Of a stretch of DNA of 64,000 nt, positions 36,032 through 44,865 are shown piece after piece; position 1 is the stretch's first letter; each line of letters opens with the position of its first letter. Source of the stretch: Butyrivibrio sp. MC2021 (GTDB lineage: Bacteria; Bacillota; Clostridia; Lachnospirales; Lachnospiraceae); assembly GCF_000621605.1 (NCBI RefSeq), contig NZ_JHXX01000001.1:1336314-1400313 (forward strand), written 5' to 3'. Under the pieces are notes generated by a model that was not told the DNA's origin, ran no database searches, and worked only from the letters and a program-made list of their open reading frames with translations. A program made the translations under genes and the position numbers.

Positions 36032-39000
36032 ATGAAAAAAAGTATGATTTACAGGAGCCTGGGGCTTGTGCTGGCAGTTAATCTAGCTGTGCAGAGCGGC
36101 TTTGTCAGCATGGCAGCTGAAAATACAGGCTCGTCTATTGAGATTGCCGACGAGGTGGCGGTCTCATCAGAGGATAATTCTTTATCCGATGAAATTTCCA
36201 TTGAAGAAGAGGAACAGGAAATTAAAGATGCTGAGGACATCACTGTGGAAGATACAGTTGATGTGGAGGAACCCGGTGAATCTGTGGACATCAGCGCCAA
36301 CGACAGCAGTGATGAAGCTGTAGATATGGAAGAAGACCTCGGCGATGAAGCAGAGCTTCTTGGCGGCTCTCTTACCGCCAACATGTCCTGGGACTACAAT
36401 GGCGGCGTCCTTACCATCAAGGGCAGCGGCATCATGCCTGACTACGGCTACCACGACACACCCTGGGAAGCCAACAGAACTTCCATTAAGAAGGTTGTTT
36501 TTTCCGGCTCTGTAACAGCCATTGGCAACTATGCATTTTATGAATGTACCAATCTTAAGGAAGTAGTTTTTTGCAACACCATCACCGTCATCGGCAGATC
36601 TGCTTTTGCAGAAACGGCTCTGACAACGGTCAACCTCCCGAATTCATTAAGGGAGATACAGCAGAGCGCCTTTTATTGCTGTAATATCAGCAAGGTAACA
36701 ATTCCATCCAAGGTTGCTACCATTGAAGGACATGCTTTTTACGGCAATAAGCAGCTCTCTGAGGTCGCCATCGAGTCCAAGAGTATCGTGTCAGCAGGCT
36801 ACGCAGCATTCTGCAGCTGTGCCATCAGAAAGATTACTTTCCCTAAGGATATGGTAAGTATTCCTGACAGCCTTTTTGACGGAGCTACATTCTCTGATTG
36901 CAGCATTGTGATCCCTGCATCCGTTAAGACCATCGGAACAAGGGCTTTTTACGCAGATGACAATTCAAAGGGAAGTTTTAATGTCACCTTTGAATCCGGA
37001 TCCAATCTCACAAGCATCGGCAGAACAGCCTTTTACAAGACACACCTTGATAAGATTACTTTACCTTCATCATTGAAGGAAATCGGTAGTGATGCCTTCG
37101 GCTATTGCAGACTTACTGAGATCACAATCCCGGAGAATGTCAGCATCATCGGAGACTTTGCATTTAAATACAATAAGAGCCTTTCGAAGGTCGTGATAAA
37201 GCCCAAGACCCTTTCCAAAACAGGAATGCAGATCTTCTACGGCTGCTCCCTTAGCAAGGTTGAGCTTCCGGAGGGAATGAAGCTTATTCCGGAATATATG
37301 TTTTACCATGCTAATTTCAGCGGTTGCAGCATAACAATTCCCAAGACGGTAACCACCATCGGAAGCCACGCATTTGCTGCCAGCATCAATGACAGCGATG
37401 CCAAGGGAATATCAGAGCTTAAGTTTGAAGAGGGCTCTGTTCTTTCGGAGATCGGGGCAGCAGCCTTCGAGTATACACATATTGAAAAACTGAGGCTTCC
37501 TGAAGGCCTGAAGATCATCGGCGCCTGCGCTTTCCAGGGCACCAGGATCTCAGAGATAACCATTCCTTCAAAGGTTTCAAAGATGGATTATTACGTTTTC
37601 CATGATTGTAAATTACTTGAGAAGGTTACAATTAATTCCACATATCTTACAGACGTGGGAACCGGAATCTTTGAGGACTGCATGGTCAGTGAGGTTAACC
37701 TTCCCAAGGGAATGACCATGATTCCCAATGATATGTTCTATTCAGCCAGCTTCGTAAATTGCACCATTACCATCCCCGCATCCGTTACCTCCATCGGTAA
37801 CAATGCTTTCTGGGCTCATGGAAACGGCGAAAGGGGACTCAGTGAGATCAAATTTGAGAAGGGCTCCAAGCTCACCAAGATCGGAAGTCACGCATTCCAG
37901 AACGCACCTCTTGACTACGTGGCTTTACCTGACAGCCTGTTGGAGATCGGAAGCTATGCTTTTGCCAATACGAGGATCAGCGAGATAGTTATTCCATCCA
38001 AGGTTACTACCATCGAGAACTGTGCATTTGAAGATTGCAAGTACCTTTCCAGGGTAACACTTCCTGCTTCTGTTAAGGAGATCGGTTATTACGCTTTCAA
38101 GACAGGCGGCGCAGGACAGATCAGGTTCTTTGTTAAGGCAGGAACCTATGCTTACGAATGGGTTAAAAAGAACGCTGAGACCTTCAATTTCGTAATCTCA
38201 GCAGCCTATGAAATTGCTTACGTATTGGGAGGCGGAACCAATAACCCCAAGAACCCTACAATGTATGAAAAGGGTGATTACATCACTCTTTACGCTCCTA
38301 CAAGGACCGGATACAGCTTCAAGGGATGGTTTTTGGATGCAGCTTATAAAAAGAGCGCAGACAATGTAGATACCTCTAAGGGCAATAAGCTCACCTTTTA
38401 TGCTAAGTGGGAAGCCGGCACCTACACAGTAAAATATAACGGTAACGGCAACGGAGCATATATCGCAGGTGATACTCAGTTCCAGATTAAGTATGGAGCC
38501 AAGTATCCCAAGAACCTTTCAACAGCAAGCCGTAATGGTTACAAGTTCGCCGGTTGGTATACACTTCCGCAGGGCGGCAGCAAGGTTACCGGCGGCAAAA
38601 CAGTATTCAATCCTGAGAATCCAGATAGCGCAGTACTTTATGCCCAGTGGACACCGGTGAAATACAAGATCACTTATCAGCTTGATGGCGGCACTCTTAA
38701 GAAGAAAACACCTGCTTCCTACACAATGGATCAGGATGCAGTTCTTCCAACTCCAACTAAGACCGGATATACCTTCACCGGTTGGATGGTAGTAAGCAGC
38801 ACCGGCAAGACCAATGTGGCAGCAGGCGGAACCATTGCAGGTGGAAAGGGTAATTACGGCGATGTGGTGCTGAAGGCTACCTGGAAGATGAATGGCTATA
38901 AGCTCATCATTCACGAGAACAAGAAGGGCGCTCAGGATAAGACCTGTACATCAGGAATTATTTACTACGAAGACGTTGTAAGTATGTTTGATATGGCAGC

Positions 39001-39409
39001 GCTTCTTAAGAACAAATGCGGAACATCAGAGACAGAGAAGATTTCTTCCTTTACTACCAAGGCTAATGGTAAGGGCAAGAAATATACAATAGCCAAGAGC
39101 TATAGCAAGCTTTCTACCGGCGACAGCCAGGGCACCGTCACCATCGAACTCTATGCTCAGTGGGGCAAGAACGCCAACTATCATATCACCTATGATCTTG
39201 GCGGTGGAACTCTTAAGAGCCCTGTTTACTCCTACACCGGAGCCAAGGCTGTAAAGATTGCAGCTCCCAAGAAGAAGGGTTATAAGTTCGTTGGCTGGGA
39301 GGTAAGCGGCCCCGGCGCTTCTTCAGTAAAGCTTGACGGAACAACAGCCACCATTCAAAAGGGCGGCAAAGGAAAGATTCATTTCAAAGCTAAATATAAG
39401 CAGGCATAA
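36032..39409 (+). CDS. BspA-type leucine-rich-repeat surface protein with InlB-like B repeats
   Basis: 1125 residues. Signal peptide MKKSMIYRSLGLVLAVNLAV...; cleavage near SMA-AE. Residues 30-110 are strongly acidic (E/D/S-rich). Residues about 120-700 are BspA-like (LRR_5) repeats, recognisable by recurring units such as ITIPENVSIIGDFAFKYN, LPSSLKEIGSDAFGYC and IPSKVTTIENCAFEDC. From about 730 come four or five InlB B/Flg_new-type repeats: TRTGYSFKGWFLDA, NGYKFAGWYTLPQG, TKTGYTFTGWMV and KKGYKFVGWEVSG, each with a preceding Y..GGG segment. No LPXTG motif or terminal membrane span, so attachment is unclear. GGAGG before the ATG. Probable adhesin or structural surface protein. Confidence 0.93.
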   Translation: MKKSMIYRSLGLVLAVNLAVQSGFVSMAAENTGSSIEIADEVAVSSEDNSLSDEISIEEEEQEIKDAEDITVEDTVDVEEPGESVDISANDSSDEAVDMEEDLGDEAELLGGSLTANMSWDYNGGVLTIKGSGIMPDYGYHDTPWEANRTSIKKVVFSGSVTAIGNYAFYECTNLKEVVFCNTITVIGRSAFAETALTTVNLPNSLREIQQSAFYCCNISKVTIPSKVATIEGHAFYGNKQLSEVAIESKSIVSAGYAAFCSCAIRKITFPKDMVSIPDSLFDGATFSDCSIVIPASVKTIGTRAFYADDNSKGSFNVTFESGSNLTSIGRTAFYKTHLDKITLPSSLKEIGSDAFGYCRLTEITIPENVSIIGDFAFKYNKSLSKVVIKPKTLSKTGMQIFYGCSLSKVELPEGMKLIPEYMFYHANFSGCSITIPKTVTTIGSHAFAASINDSDAKGISELKFEEGSVLSEIGAAAFEYTHIEKLRLPEGLKIIGACAFQGTRISEITIPSKVSKMDYYVFHDCKLLEKVTINSTYLTDVGTGIFEDCMVSEVNLPKGMTMIPNDMFYSASFVNCTITIPASVTSIGNNAFWAHGNGERGLSEIKFEKGSKLTKIGSHAFQNAPLDYVALPDSLLEIGSYAFANTRISEIVIPSKVTTIENCAFEDCKYLSRVTLPASVKEIGYYAFKTGGAGQIRFFVKAGTYAYEWVKKNAETFNFVISAAYEIAYVLGGGTNNPKNPTMYEKGDYITLYAPTRTGYSFKGWFLDAAYKKSADNVDTSKGNKLTFYAKWEAGTYTVKYNGNGNGAYIAGDTQFQIKYGAKYPKNLSTASRNGYKFAGWYTLPQGGSKVTGGKTVFNPENPDSAVLYAQWTPVKYKITYQLDGGTLKKKTPASYTMDQDAVLPTPTKTGYTFTGWMVVSSTGKTNVAAGGTIAGGKGNYGDVVLKATWKMNGYKLIIHENKKGAQDKTCTSGIIYYEDVVSMFDMAALLKNKCGTSETEKISSFTTKANGKGKKYTIAKSYSKLSTGDSQGTVTIELYAQWGKNANYHITYDLGGGTLKSPVYSYTGAKAVKIAAPKKKGYKFVGWEVSGPGASSVKLDGTTATIQKGGKGKIHFKAKYKQA

Positions 39410-39456
39410 AAATATCCCGGCACTCTCAGCCCAAGCTATGAGTGCCGGGATATTTT
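39409..39456 (+). terminator. Terminator of the LRR protein gene
   Basis: A 16-bp stem (AAATATCCCGGCACTC at about 39410-39425 with 39440-39455) followed by TTTCTC, overlapping the last base of the coding region. Confidence 0.88.
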
Positions 39457-39547
39457 TCTCCCCCGTGTGGGGGAATTACTGTCCCTAGCCTCATCCAATC
39501 ATTTATGCTAAACTGAAACATAGAATTAATCAGTAAAAGAGGTACCC

Positions 39548-40576
39548 ATGAGCATGCCTAAGGTAAGCATAATAATTCCGGTATACAATACCGCCAAATA
39601 TCTTGATGAATGTATGAAATCTGTCCTGGGACAGACTTTTTCCGATATAGAGATAATTCTTGTGGACGACGGCTCCACAGATGGCATCAGCCCCAAAATG
39701 TGCGATGATTACGCTGCCGCCGACAAAAGAGTCAGAGTTATCCATAAAGTTAACGGCGGTCTTATGTCTGCCTGGATCGCAGGCACCAGGGAAGCTGCCA
39801 CAGACTACGTCTCCTATATCGACAGCGACGACTGGGTTGATACGGACATGATAGAGTCACTCTACGGACATGTTTCCGCCAAGCACAGTGACTGCGAGAT
39901 CATCTCCAGTAATTACATCGTTGAAAAAGCCGGCGAGCGCCGCAAGGAAACCCAGGGACTTGTTCCAGGGGTATATACAGGTAAGGAGCTGGACTCAGTC
40001 AGAAGAAGGCTTCTTGGCCAGGAGCAGAGACCTGTCACCATGTCCCGCTGCATGAAGCTCATTTCAAAAAAGCTGGTGCTGGACAATATTCAATACTGCA
40101 ACATGGGCATTTCCATGAGCGAAGATGTGAATATCACCCTTCCCTGCCTTCTTGACTGCAAAAGACTTGTTATCGTAAAAGACGGATATTTTTACCATTA
40201 CAGATTGGTGGCAAGCTCCATTGTTCACAGCTACAATTCCAAGCTGCTTTCAAATCTGGAGCTTACAGATAAGACTTTCCGTGAGATATTCAGAGCAAAG
40301 AACATCTCCAACGGCGAAGAGCAGATGGACAGGGAGTTTATCATTATCCTCCACCATGTCCTTAAGAACGAGCTGCGCTGCCCGGAAAAGGGCGTTGTGA
40401 AAAGAGTTCGTGGCATTTTCCTCAGGGATGATATCAAAGCAAAGATTGATAACACCCCTGTTGCCATCAGCGGAACAGCCAATAAGCTGCTGTACTTCTG
40501 CATTAAGCACCCAAATCCTGTGGTGATACTTATTATCAAAGGAATCATCAACGCCTACGACAGAAAGACCAATTAA
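39548..40576 (+). CDS. Glycosyltransferase family 2 (EpsJ-like)
   Basis: 342 residues. KVSIIIPVYNTAKYLDECMK, IEIILVDDGSTDGISPKMCD and VSYIDSDDWVDTDMIESLYG are the GT-A nucleotide-sugar and metal motifs (DSDD) of the exopolysaccharide GT2 group. The C-terminal part is variable and lacks clear membrane spans, apart from a weakly hydrophobic stretch near the end (PVVILIIKGIIN). An AGAGGT ribosome binding site sits just before the ATG. It is alone on the plus strand and its stop overlaps that of the convergent GH95 gene by four bases. Confidence 0.9.
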   Translation: MSMPKVSIIIPVYNTAKYLDECMKSVLGQTFSDIEIILVDDGSTDGISPKMCDDYAAADKRVRVIHKVNGGLMSAWIAGTREAATDYVSYIDSDDWVDTDMIESLYGHVSAKHSDCEIISSNYIVEKAGERRKETQGLVPGVYTGKELDSVRRRLLGQEQRPVTMSRCMKLISKKLVLDNIQYCNMGISMSEDVNITLPCLLDCKRLVIVKDGYFYHYRLVASSIVHSYNSKLLSNLELTDKTFREIFRAKNISNGEEQMDREFIIILHHVLKNELRCPEKGVVKRVRGIFLRDDIKAKIDNTPVAISGTANKLLYFCIKHPNPVVILIIKGIINAYDRKTN

Positions 40577-42693
40577 AAGACTTCACATTCCGTGACTTTC
40601 CCCTTATCCCAGCGCATCCTCAGGGTCTTGTTGCCGGGAAGGCGAATGCCGTCCACGAAGCCGGTGCCGAATTCCTTGGGCAGTGCGGGAAGGAGCTTCA
40701 GCTCACCCTCCGCCCAGGACACCAGCATTTCTATCATGGCTGCTGCCGTCCCGAAGTTTCCGTCTATCTGGAACACCGCTCCCGGTCCGTAGGGATGATT
40801 GTCCATCAGATTGTCAAAGGTTCCCTCGCACAGAAGGGCCTTCAGATTTTCATATACCTTTTCCCCGTTGCCAAACTGAGTCCACAGGCAGGTGATCCAG
40901 GCTCTGGACCAGCCCGTGTGGCCTCCGCCGTGGGAAAGTCTTCTTTTTAAGGTGACCTCAGAAGCTTTCATAAGCTCAGGGGTCTTTTTTGCTGATATGC
41001 AGTGTCCCGGATAAACGCCGTAGAGGTGTGATATATGCCTGTGGCCCGGTTCCTGCTCATCGTAGTCCTTTGCCCATTCCATGAGCTGGCCGTGCTTTCC
41101 GATGCCAAGCTTTGGAAGTCTGTCTCTTATTTTCTGAACTTCCTCAATGAGGCTCTCATCCTTACCAAGAGCCCTGCAGGCTCCTTCGTAGCCGTCGAAC
41201 AGTTCCAAAAGGATCTCCACATCCATGGCGGGACCTTCGCACATGCAGCCCCTGGTGCCGTCCTTCATGATATAGGTATTCTCCGGAGAAACAGAGGGAC
41301 TTGTCACAAGGCAGCCATCCTCCCCTTCTATCAGGAAATCCTTAAAGAAGTCCACCGATGCCTGCAGCACCTCAAAATACTCGGAAAGAAACTCCTTATC
41401 CTCCGTATACAGGTAATGCTGCCAGATATGTGTGGACAGCCAGGCCTCTCCCATAACCCAGAAGCTGGCGGGGATATAGTGATCCTGTGGGGCCGTGTCA
41501 GCATAGATATCGCTGTTGTGGTGGGCAACGGATCCTCTGCAGCCGTACATCTCCAAGGCAGTCTTTCTGCCGTTTTCACATACCCTTTTAAGGAACTCAA
41601 AATATGGCAGATGGCACTCCGACAGATTTCCCGTCTCCGCCATCCAGTAGTTCATCTCTGTATTTATGTTTATGGTAAATTTGCTGTCCCAGGGCGGAGT
41701 AAGGGAATTGTTCCATATGCCCTGAAGATTGGCAGGAAGGCTCTCGCCCCTGCTGGATGATAAAAGAAGATATCTTCCGTACTGAAAATACAGCGCAAAA
41801 AGAGAAGGGTCGCTCTTACCCTTCCGAAGGGCTGCCAGCCTTTTGTCCGTGGGAATATCTTTCTCCTCCCCAAGCTCCAACCTTACTCTTTTCATAAAGC
41901 TCTCGAAGTCCTCAAGATGGTCCTTGCGGATATCCTTCCAGCCCTTGGCTGCTGCCTTTTCCAGCCTCTCTGCTGCGGCTGTCTTATAGTCCTCATTCCT
42001 GAAGCTCGTCTCTATAGCAAGGTAAATTGTGGCCTCGTAGGCCCCTTCTATAACCAGATGCTCTCCGATTCTTTCCACAGAGCCATCGGTCTCAATCTGC
42101 GATACCACGGCAAAAGAGATCCCTTCTCCGCCGTCGCAGTAGAAACCGAGTCTGTTACCCTGGGCCCAGACTTCATCAGTGTTGTTGTGGCATCTTCCAA
42201 GCCTCATGGAAAAGCCAAGTTTCTCTTTTCCCTCTGCGGTCATATGAAGAGCCATGACCTGATCCTTGTATGAGGACAGCATTTCTCTCTTGTAAACAGT
42301 GCCTGCTGCCTCGTACTCCGAGTAAGCTATACCGCTGTCCAGGTCCAGTCCTCGTCTGTAGCTCGTAGTCTTACCGGCATTATCAAAATTTATAAACAGC
42401 TCCCCTGCGGTCTCATAGGACCTCTCGGAATTAGGAGTGCCGGAAAGAGCCATCAGTGACAACCTTTCAGCCTCTCCTATTTTTCCCTTTCTCAAAAGGG
42501 TTCTTATCTTTCCCAGATACTTCTTTGCGTCGGGATTTATCCTGTTAAGGGGCTTGCCGCTCCAGATACTGTCCTCGTTGAGCCAGATGATCTCACTGTC
42601 TGTTTTTCCAGAAACCATGGCCCCCAGTCTTCCGTTGCCTATAGGCAGGGCCTCTTCCCACTTTCCCGCAGGCTTTTCATACCATATCTCCAT
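40573..42693 (-). CDS. Glycoside hydrolase family 95, alpha-fucosidase-like
   Basis: 706 residues. The family start is WYEKPAGKWEEALPIGNGRLGAM, followed by IIWLNEDSIWSGKP. Further blocks are SRGESLPANLQGIWNNSLTPPWDSKF, FTININTEMNYWMAE and NFGTAAAMIEMLVS, characteristic of GH95 (1,2-alpha-L-fucosidase or alpha-L-galactosidase). No signal peptide, so it acts in the cytosol after import of oligosaccharides. It is probably cotranscribed downstream of the two-component system (21 bases after the kinase stop). The specific sugar is inferred from the family. Confidence 0.92.
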   Translation of the reverse strand: MEIWYEKPAGKWEEALPIGNGRLGAMVSGKTDSEIIWLNEDSIWSGKPLNRINPDAKKYLGKIRTLLRKGKIGEAERLSLMALSGTPNSERSYETAGELFINFDNAGKTTSYRRGLDLDSGIAYSEYEAAGTVYKREMLSSYKDQVMALHMTAEGKEKLGFSMRLGRCHNNTDEVWAQGNRLGFYCDGGEGISFAVVSQIETDGSVERIGEHLVIEGAYEATIYLAIETSFRNEDYKTAAAERLEKAAAKGWKDIRKDHLEDFESFMKRVRLELGEEKDIPTDKRLAALRKGKSDPSLFALYFQYGRYLLLSSSRGESLPANLQGIWNNSLTPPWDSKFTININTEMNYWMAETGNLSECHLPYFEFLKRVCENGRKTALEMYGCRGSVAHHNSDIYADTAPQDHYIPASFWVMGEAWLSTHIWQHYLYTEDKEFLSEYFEVLQASVDFFKDFLIEGEDGCLVTSPSVSPENTYIMKDGTRGCMCEGPAMDVEILLELFDGYEGACRALGKDESLIEEVQKIRDRLPKLGIGKHGQLMEWAKDYDEQEPGHRHISHLYGVYPGHCISAKKTPELMKASEVTLKRRLSHGGGHTGWSRAWITCLWTQFGNGEKVYENLKALLCEGTFDNLMDNHPYGPGAVFQIDGNFGTAAAMIEMLVSWAEGELKLLPALPKEFGTGFVDGIRLPGNKTLRMRWDKGKVTECEVF

Positions 42694-42714
42694 CTCAAGT
42701 CCATCCTTGTATGC

Positions 42715-43962
42715 TTAATTACTGATGGGCAGAAGGATATTCACATGGAAAATTCCGTCCTCCGCCGTCACAGTCATATTTCCGTGATACTTCTCTGTAA
42801 GATATCTTATACTCTTTAACCCATATCCGTGAAGAGGGGAATCATCTTTTGTGGTCTCGGGAAGTCCGTTGTGGAAGGAAAGGTCCTTGTCGTAGTAGTT
42901 CTCCGTAAGGATGTGCACAAAGTCGTTTCTGCGCCTTACGGTCAGGGAGATCATCCTTTTCTCCTTCTCGGAAAGAGCTGAAACAGCCTCAATGGCATTA
43001 GACAAGAGATTGCCAAAAAGGGAGTAAATATCCGCGGTGTCCATGTAATCCAAAAGCTGCCCGTCCGCCATGCAGGTAAACATGATGTCGTTGTTGGCGC
43101 AGTACAGGGACTTCTCGGAAAGGGCAATGTCCAGGGCGTGGTTGCAGGTGGATATCTCCGCATCAAACACCGCCAGGAACTTCTCCGCCTGCTGCTGATA
43201 GGTTCCCACCTCATCCGCGTTCCTTCGAAGGAAATACTTAAGGTCGTGACAGTACATATTCAGCATCTCCATGTTCTGCATGGCACTGTCGTAGTGCTGT
43301 TTGTCGTTGGCGATGATCTGCTCCAGCACCTGCACCTCCTGCTCCATCTGAGTCTTCTGGAAAAGTCCAAGCTGCAGTGTCAGAGCCAGCAGACAGCATA
43401 TCACCGAATATATTGAAGTTATAAGAATCAGATTCGTATCCGCCAGATAGTTCATTCTGTAGGAGTTAAGGAAAGTGGCGGTCATCATGGCGATAAGGGA
43501 TATCACCGTGAGCTTTACATGGTTTTCCTTAAGCTCAAAGTCCTGCCCCAGGCGCCTTGTGATAAACACAAACTCAAAAACAAGCACGATTATCAGCATC
43601 ACCGCCAGGAAAATCAGCGAATCATAGAACTTCGGAACAGCCATTCCTATAAGACTGGTCAGGGAAAAAACAAAGTGCTGAATGGTAAGTCCCGCGGTGC
43701 CCCAGTACAGTGCCGACAGGAATTTCAGTTTGTAGCAGAAACATATGCCGAAAACCGTCAGCATAAACTGCAGGGCATAGGCCAGGTTATCAAAGGTTGG
43801 AGAAAAGAATCCCCAGCACAAATTAAGAATAGCCAGCGGAATAAGGCTTATCAGAATCCTTAAGGGGAAATACTTTCTTTTTTCCTGATAAAAAAGCAGT
43901 GTGCCTTCCGCGGCCATAAGCTCTATAAGCACAATAAAGGGGGCTAAATTAAACTGAATCAT
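42715..43962 (-). CDS. Sensor histidine kinase, AgrC/GHKL type
   Basis: 415 residues. Six or seven membrane spans fill residues 1-210. The cytosolic region has a dimerisation helix with the phospho-acceptor site in MYCHDLKYFLRR. The GHKL ATPase has its N box in LLSNAIEAVSAL and G box near YGLKSIRYLTEKY. This is the class that senses peptides or small signals and pairs with LytTR response regulators, as it does here. GGGAGGT before the ATG, which overlaps the regulator stop by four bases (ATGA). GH95 follows, so it may respond to a sugar-related or peptide signal; the ligand is unknown. Confidence 0.9.
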   Translation of the reverse strand: MIQFNLAPFIVLIELMAAEGTLLFYQEKRKYFPLRILISLIPLAILNLCWGFFSPTFDNLAYALQFMLTVFGICFCYKLKFLSALYWGTAGLTIQHFVFSLTSLIGMAVPKFYDSLIFLAVMLIIVLVFEFVFITRRLGQDFELKENHVKLTVISLIAMMTATFLNSYRMNYLADTNLILITSIYSVICCLLALTLQLGLFQKTQMEQEVQVLEQIIANDKQHYDSAMQNMEMLNMYCHDLKYFLRRNADEVGTYQQQAEKFLAVFDAEISTCNHALDIALSEKSLYCANNDIMFTCMADGQLLDYMDTADIYSLFGNLLSNAIEAVSALSEKEKRMISLTVRRRNDFVHILTENYYDKDLSFHNGLPETTKDDSPLHGYGLKSIRYLTEKYHGNMTVTAEDGIFHVNILLPISN

Positions 43963-44666
43963 AGCTGACCTCCCAGGTAATTCGTAAGTTCATTGACAAA
44001 GGTTTTCTTCTTGGGTCTTGAGATGGGAAGAAGATCCGGTCCCACCTTGGCGTTGTTTCCCTCGATGCTGGAAACGTGCTTGAGATTCACAAGAAGGCTG
44101 TTGTTGCAGCGCCTGAAGTCGTAGTTAAAAAGCTCTCCCTCCGCATCGGAGATGGTTCCGCGAACGTCAAAGACGCCCTTCTTCGTGTGGTAGTAGAGCC
44201 TGTGGGATAAGACCTCCACGTAGTACAGGTCGTCCGTTGTAAAAGTATGGACGTCCCCCTTGGTCATCACCGTCAATTTCTTCTGATGGTTCTGCTTGAT
44301 AATGGCAAGGACCTTAGGGATCTTCAGCCTGAAGGCATCGGCCTTAAGGGGCTTTAGGATATAATCCGCGGCGTTTACCTCATAGCCAGCGATGGCGTAG
44401 TGGGCAAGGTTTGTAAGGAAAATAAGAAGAACGCTTCCGTCCTTTTCCCTGAGCTTTTTTGCCGCATCCATGCCGTTCATCCCCGGCAGCTCGATGTCCA
44501 TAAAGACTATCTGAAACTGCCCGTTGTAGGCCGTAAGAAAGTCCTCACTGCTGCCGTAGACAGTGATGTTGCAGGCTTCATTTATGGAGTGAAAGTAATC
44601 ATTCACTATTTTGTTAAAACGGTCTTCATCTTCCTTGTCGTTTTCGATGAGGGCTATCTCGATCAT
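43959..44666 (-). CDS. LytTR-family response regulator
   Basis: 235 residues. The receiver domain has the acidic pair in IALIENDKEDEDRF, the phospho-acceptor Asp in QIVFMDIELPGMNGMDAAKK, and Lys in ADYILKPLKAD. The C-terminal LytTR DNA-binding domain follows (VMTKGDVHTFTTDDLYYVE, FDFRRCNNSLLVNLKHVSSI in part). It forms a two-component system with the next gene. An inverted repeat encloses its -10 region, which may be an autoregulatory operator. It is divergent from the GH3 gene across 199 bases, so it may control that gene too. Confidence 0.93.
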   Translation of the reverse strand: MIEIALIENDKEDEDRFNKIVNDYFHSINEACNITVYGSSEDFLTAYNGQFQIVFMDIELPGMNGMDAAKKLREKDGSVLLIFLTNLAHYAIAGYEVNAADYILKPLKADAFRLKIPKVLAIIKQNHQKKLTVMTKGDVHTFTTDDLYYVEVLSHRLYYHTKKGVFDVRGTISDAEGELFNYDFRRCNNSLLVNLKHVSSIEGNNAKVGPDLLPISRPKKKTFVNELTNYLGGQL

Positions 44667-44726
44667 GCTTTCCTCCGGATGCCGTCTGGATTTGGCGTCA
44701 CTTGTAAGTGTTTTTTCAATCGTATG

Positions 44727-44746
44727 TTTACATTATATCATGTAAA
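44727..44746 (-). promoter_or_regulatory. Promoter -10 inside an inverted repeat, upstream of the two-component system
   Basis: TTTACAT (44727-44733) and ATGTAAA (44740-44746) are perfect inverted repeats 6 bases apart. Between and overlapping them, the minus strand reads TGATATAAT, an extended -10 box (TATAAT at 44737-44732). A protein bound to the palindrome would block the promoter. No good -35 box is seen, which fits an extended -10 promoter. Confidence 0.55.
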
Positions 44747-44799
44747 AAAATTTCGTTTTTACAAAAGAGGTCATCTGAATGACAGGATAGGACAAATTG

Positions 44800-44828
44800 T
44801 TGAAATCACTTTTACGGCTGTCTAAAAT
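44800..44828 (+). promoter_or_regulatory. Promoter of the GH3 gene
   Basis: TTGAAA (44800-44805), 17-base spacer, TAAAAT (44823-44828), about 38 bases before the GH3 start. Confidence 0.6.
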
Positions 44829-44865
44829 GCCAACTATCGACAAACGATAAAGGGAGGATATACAA

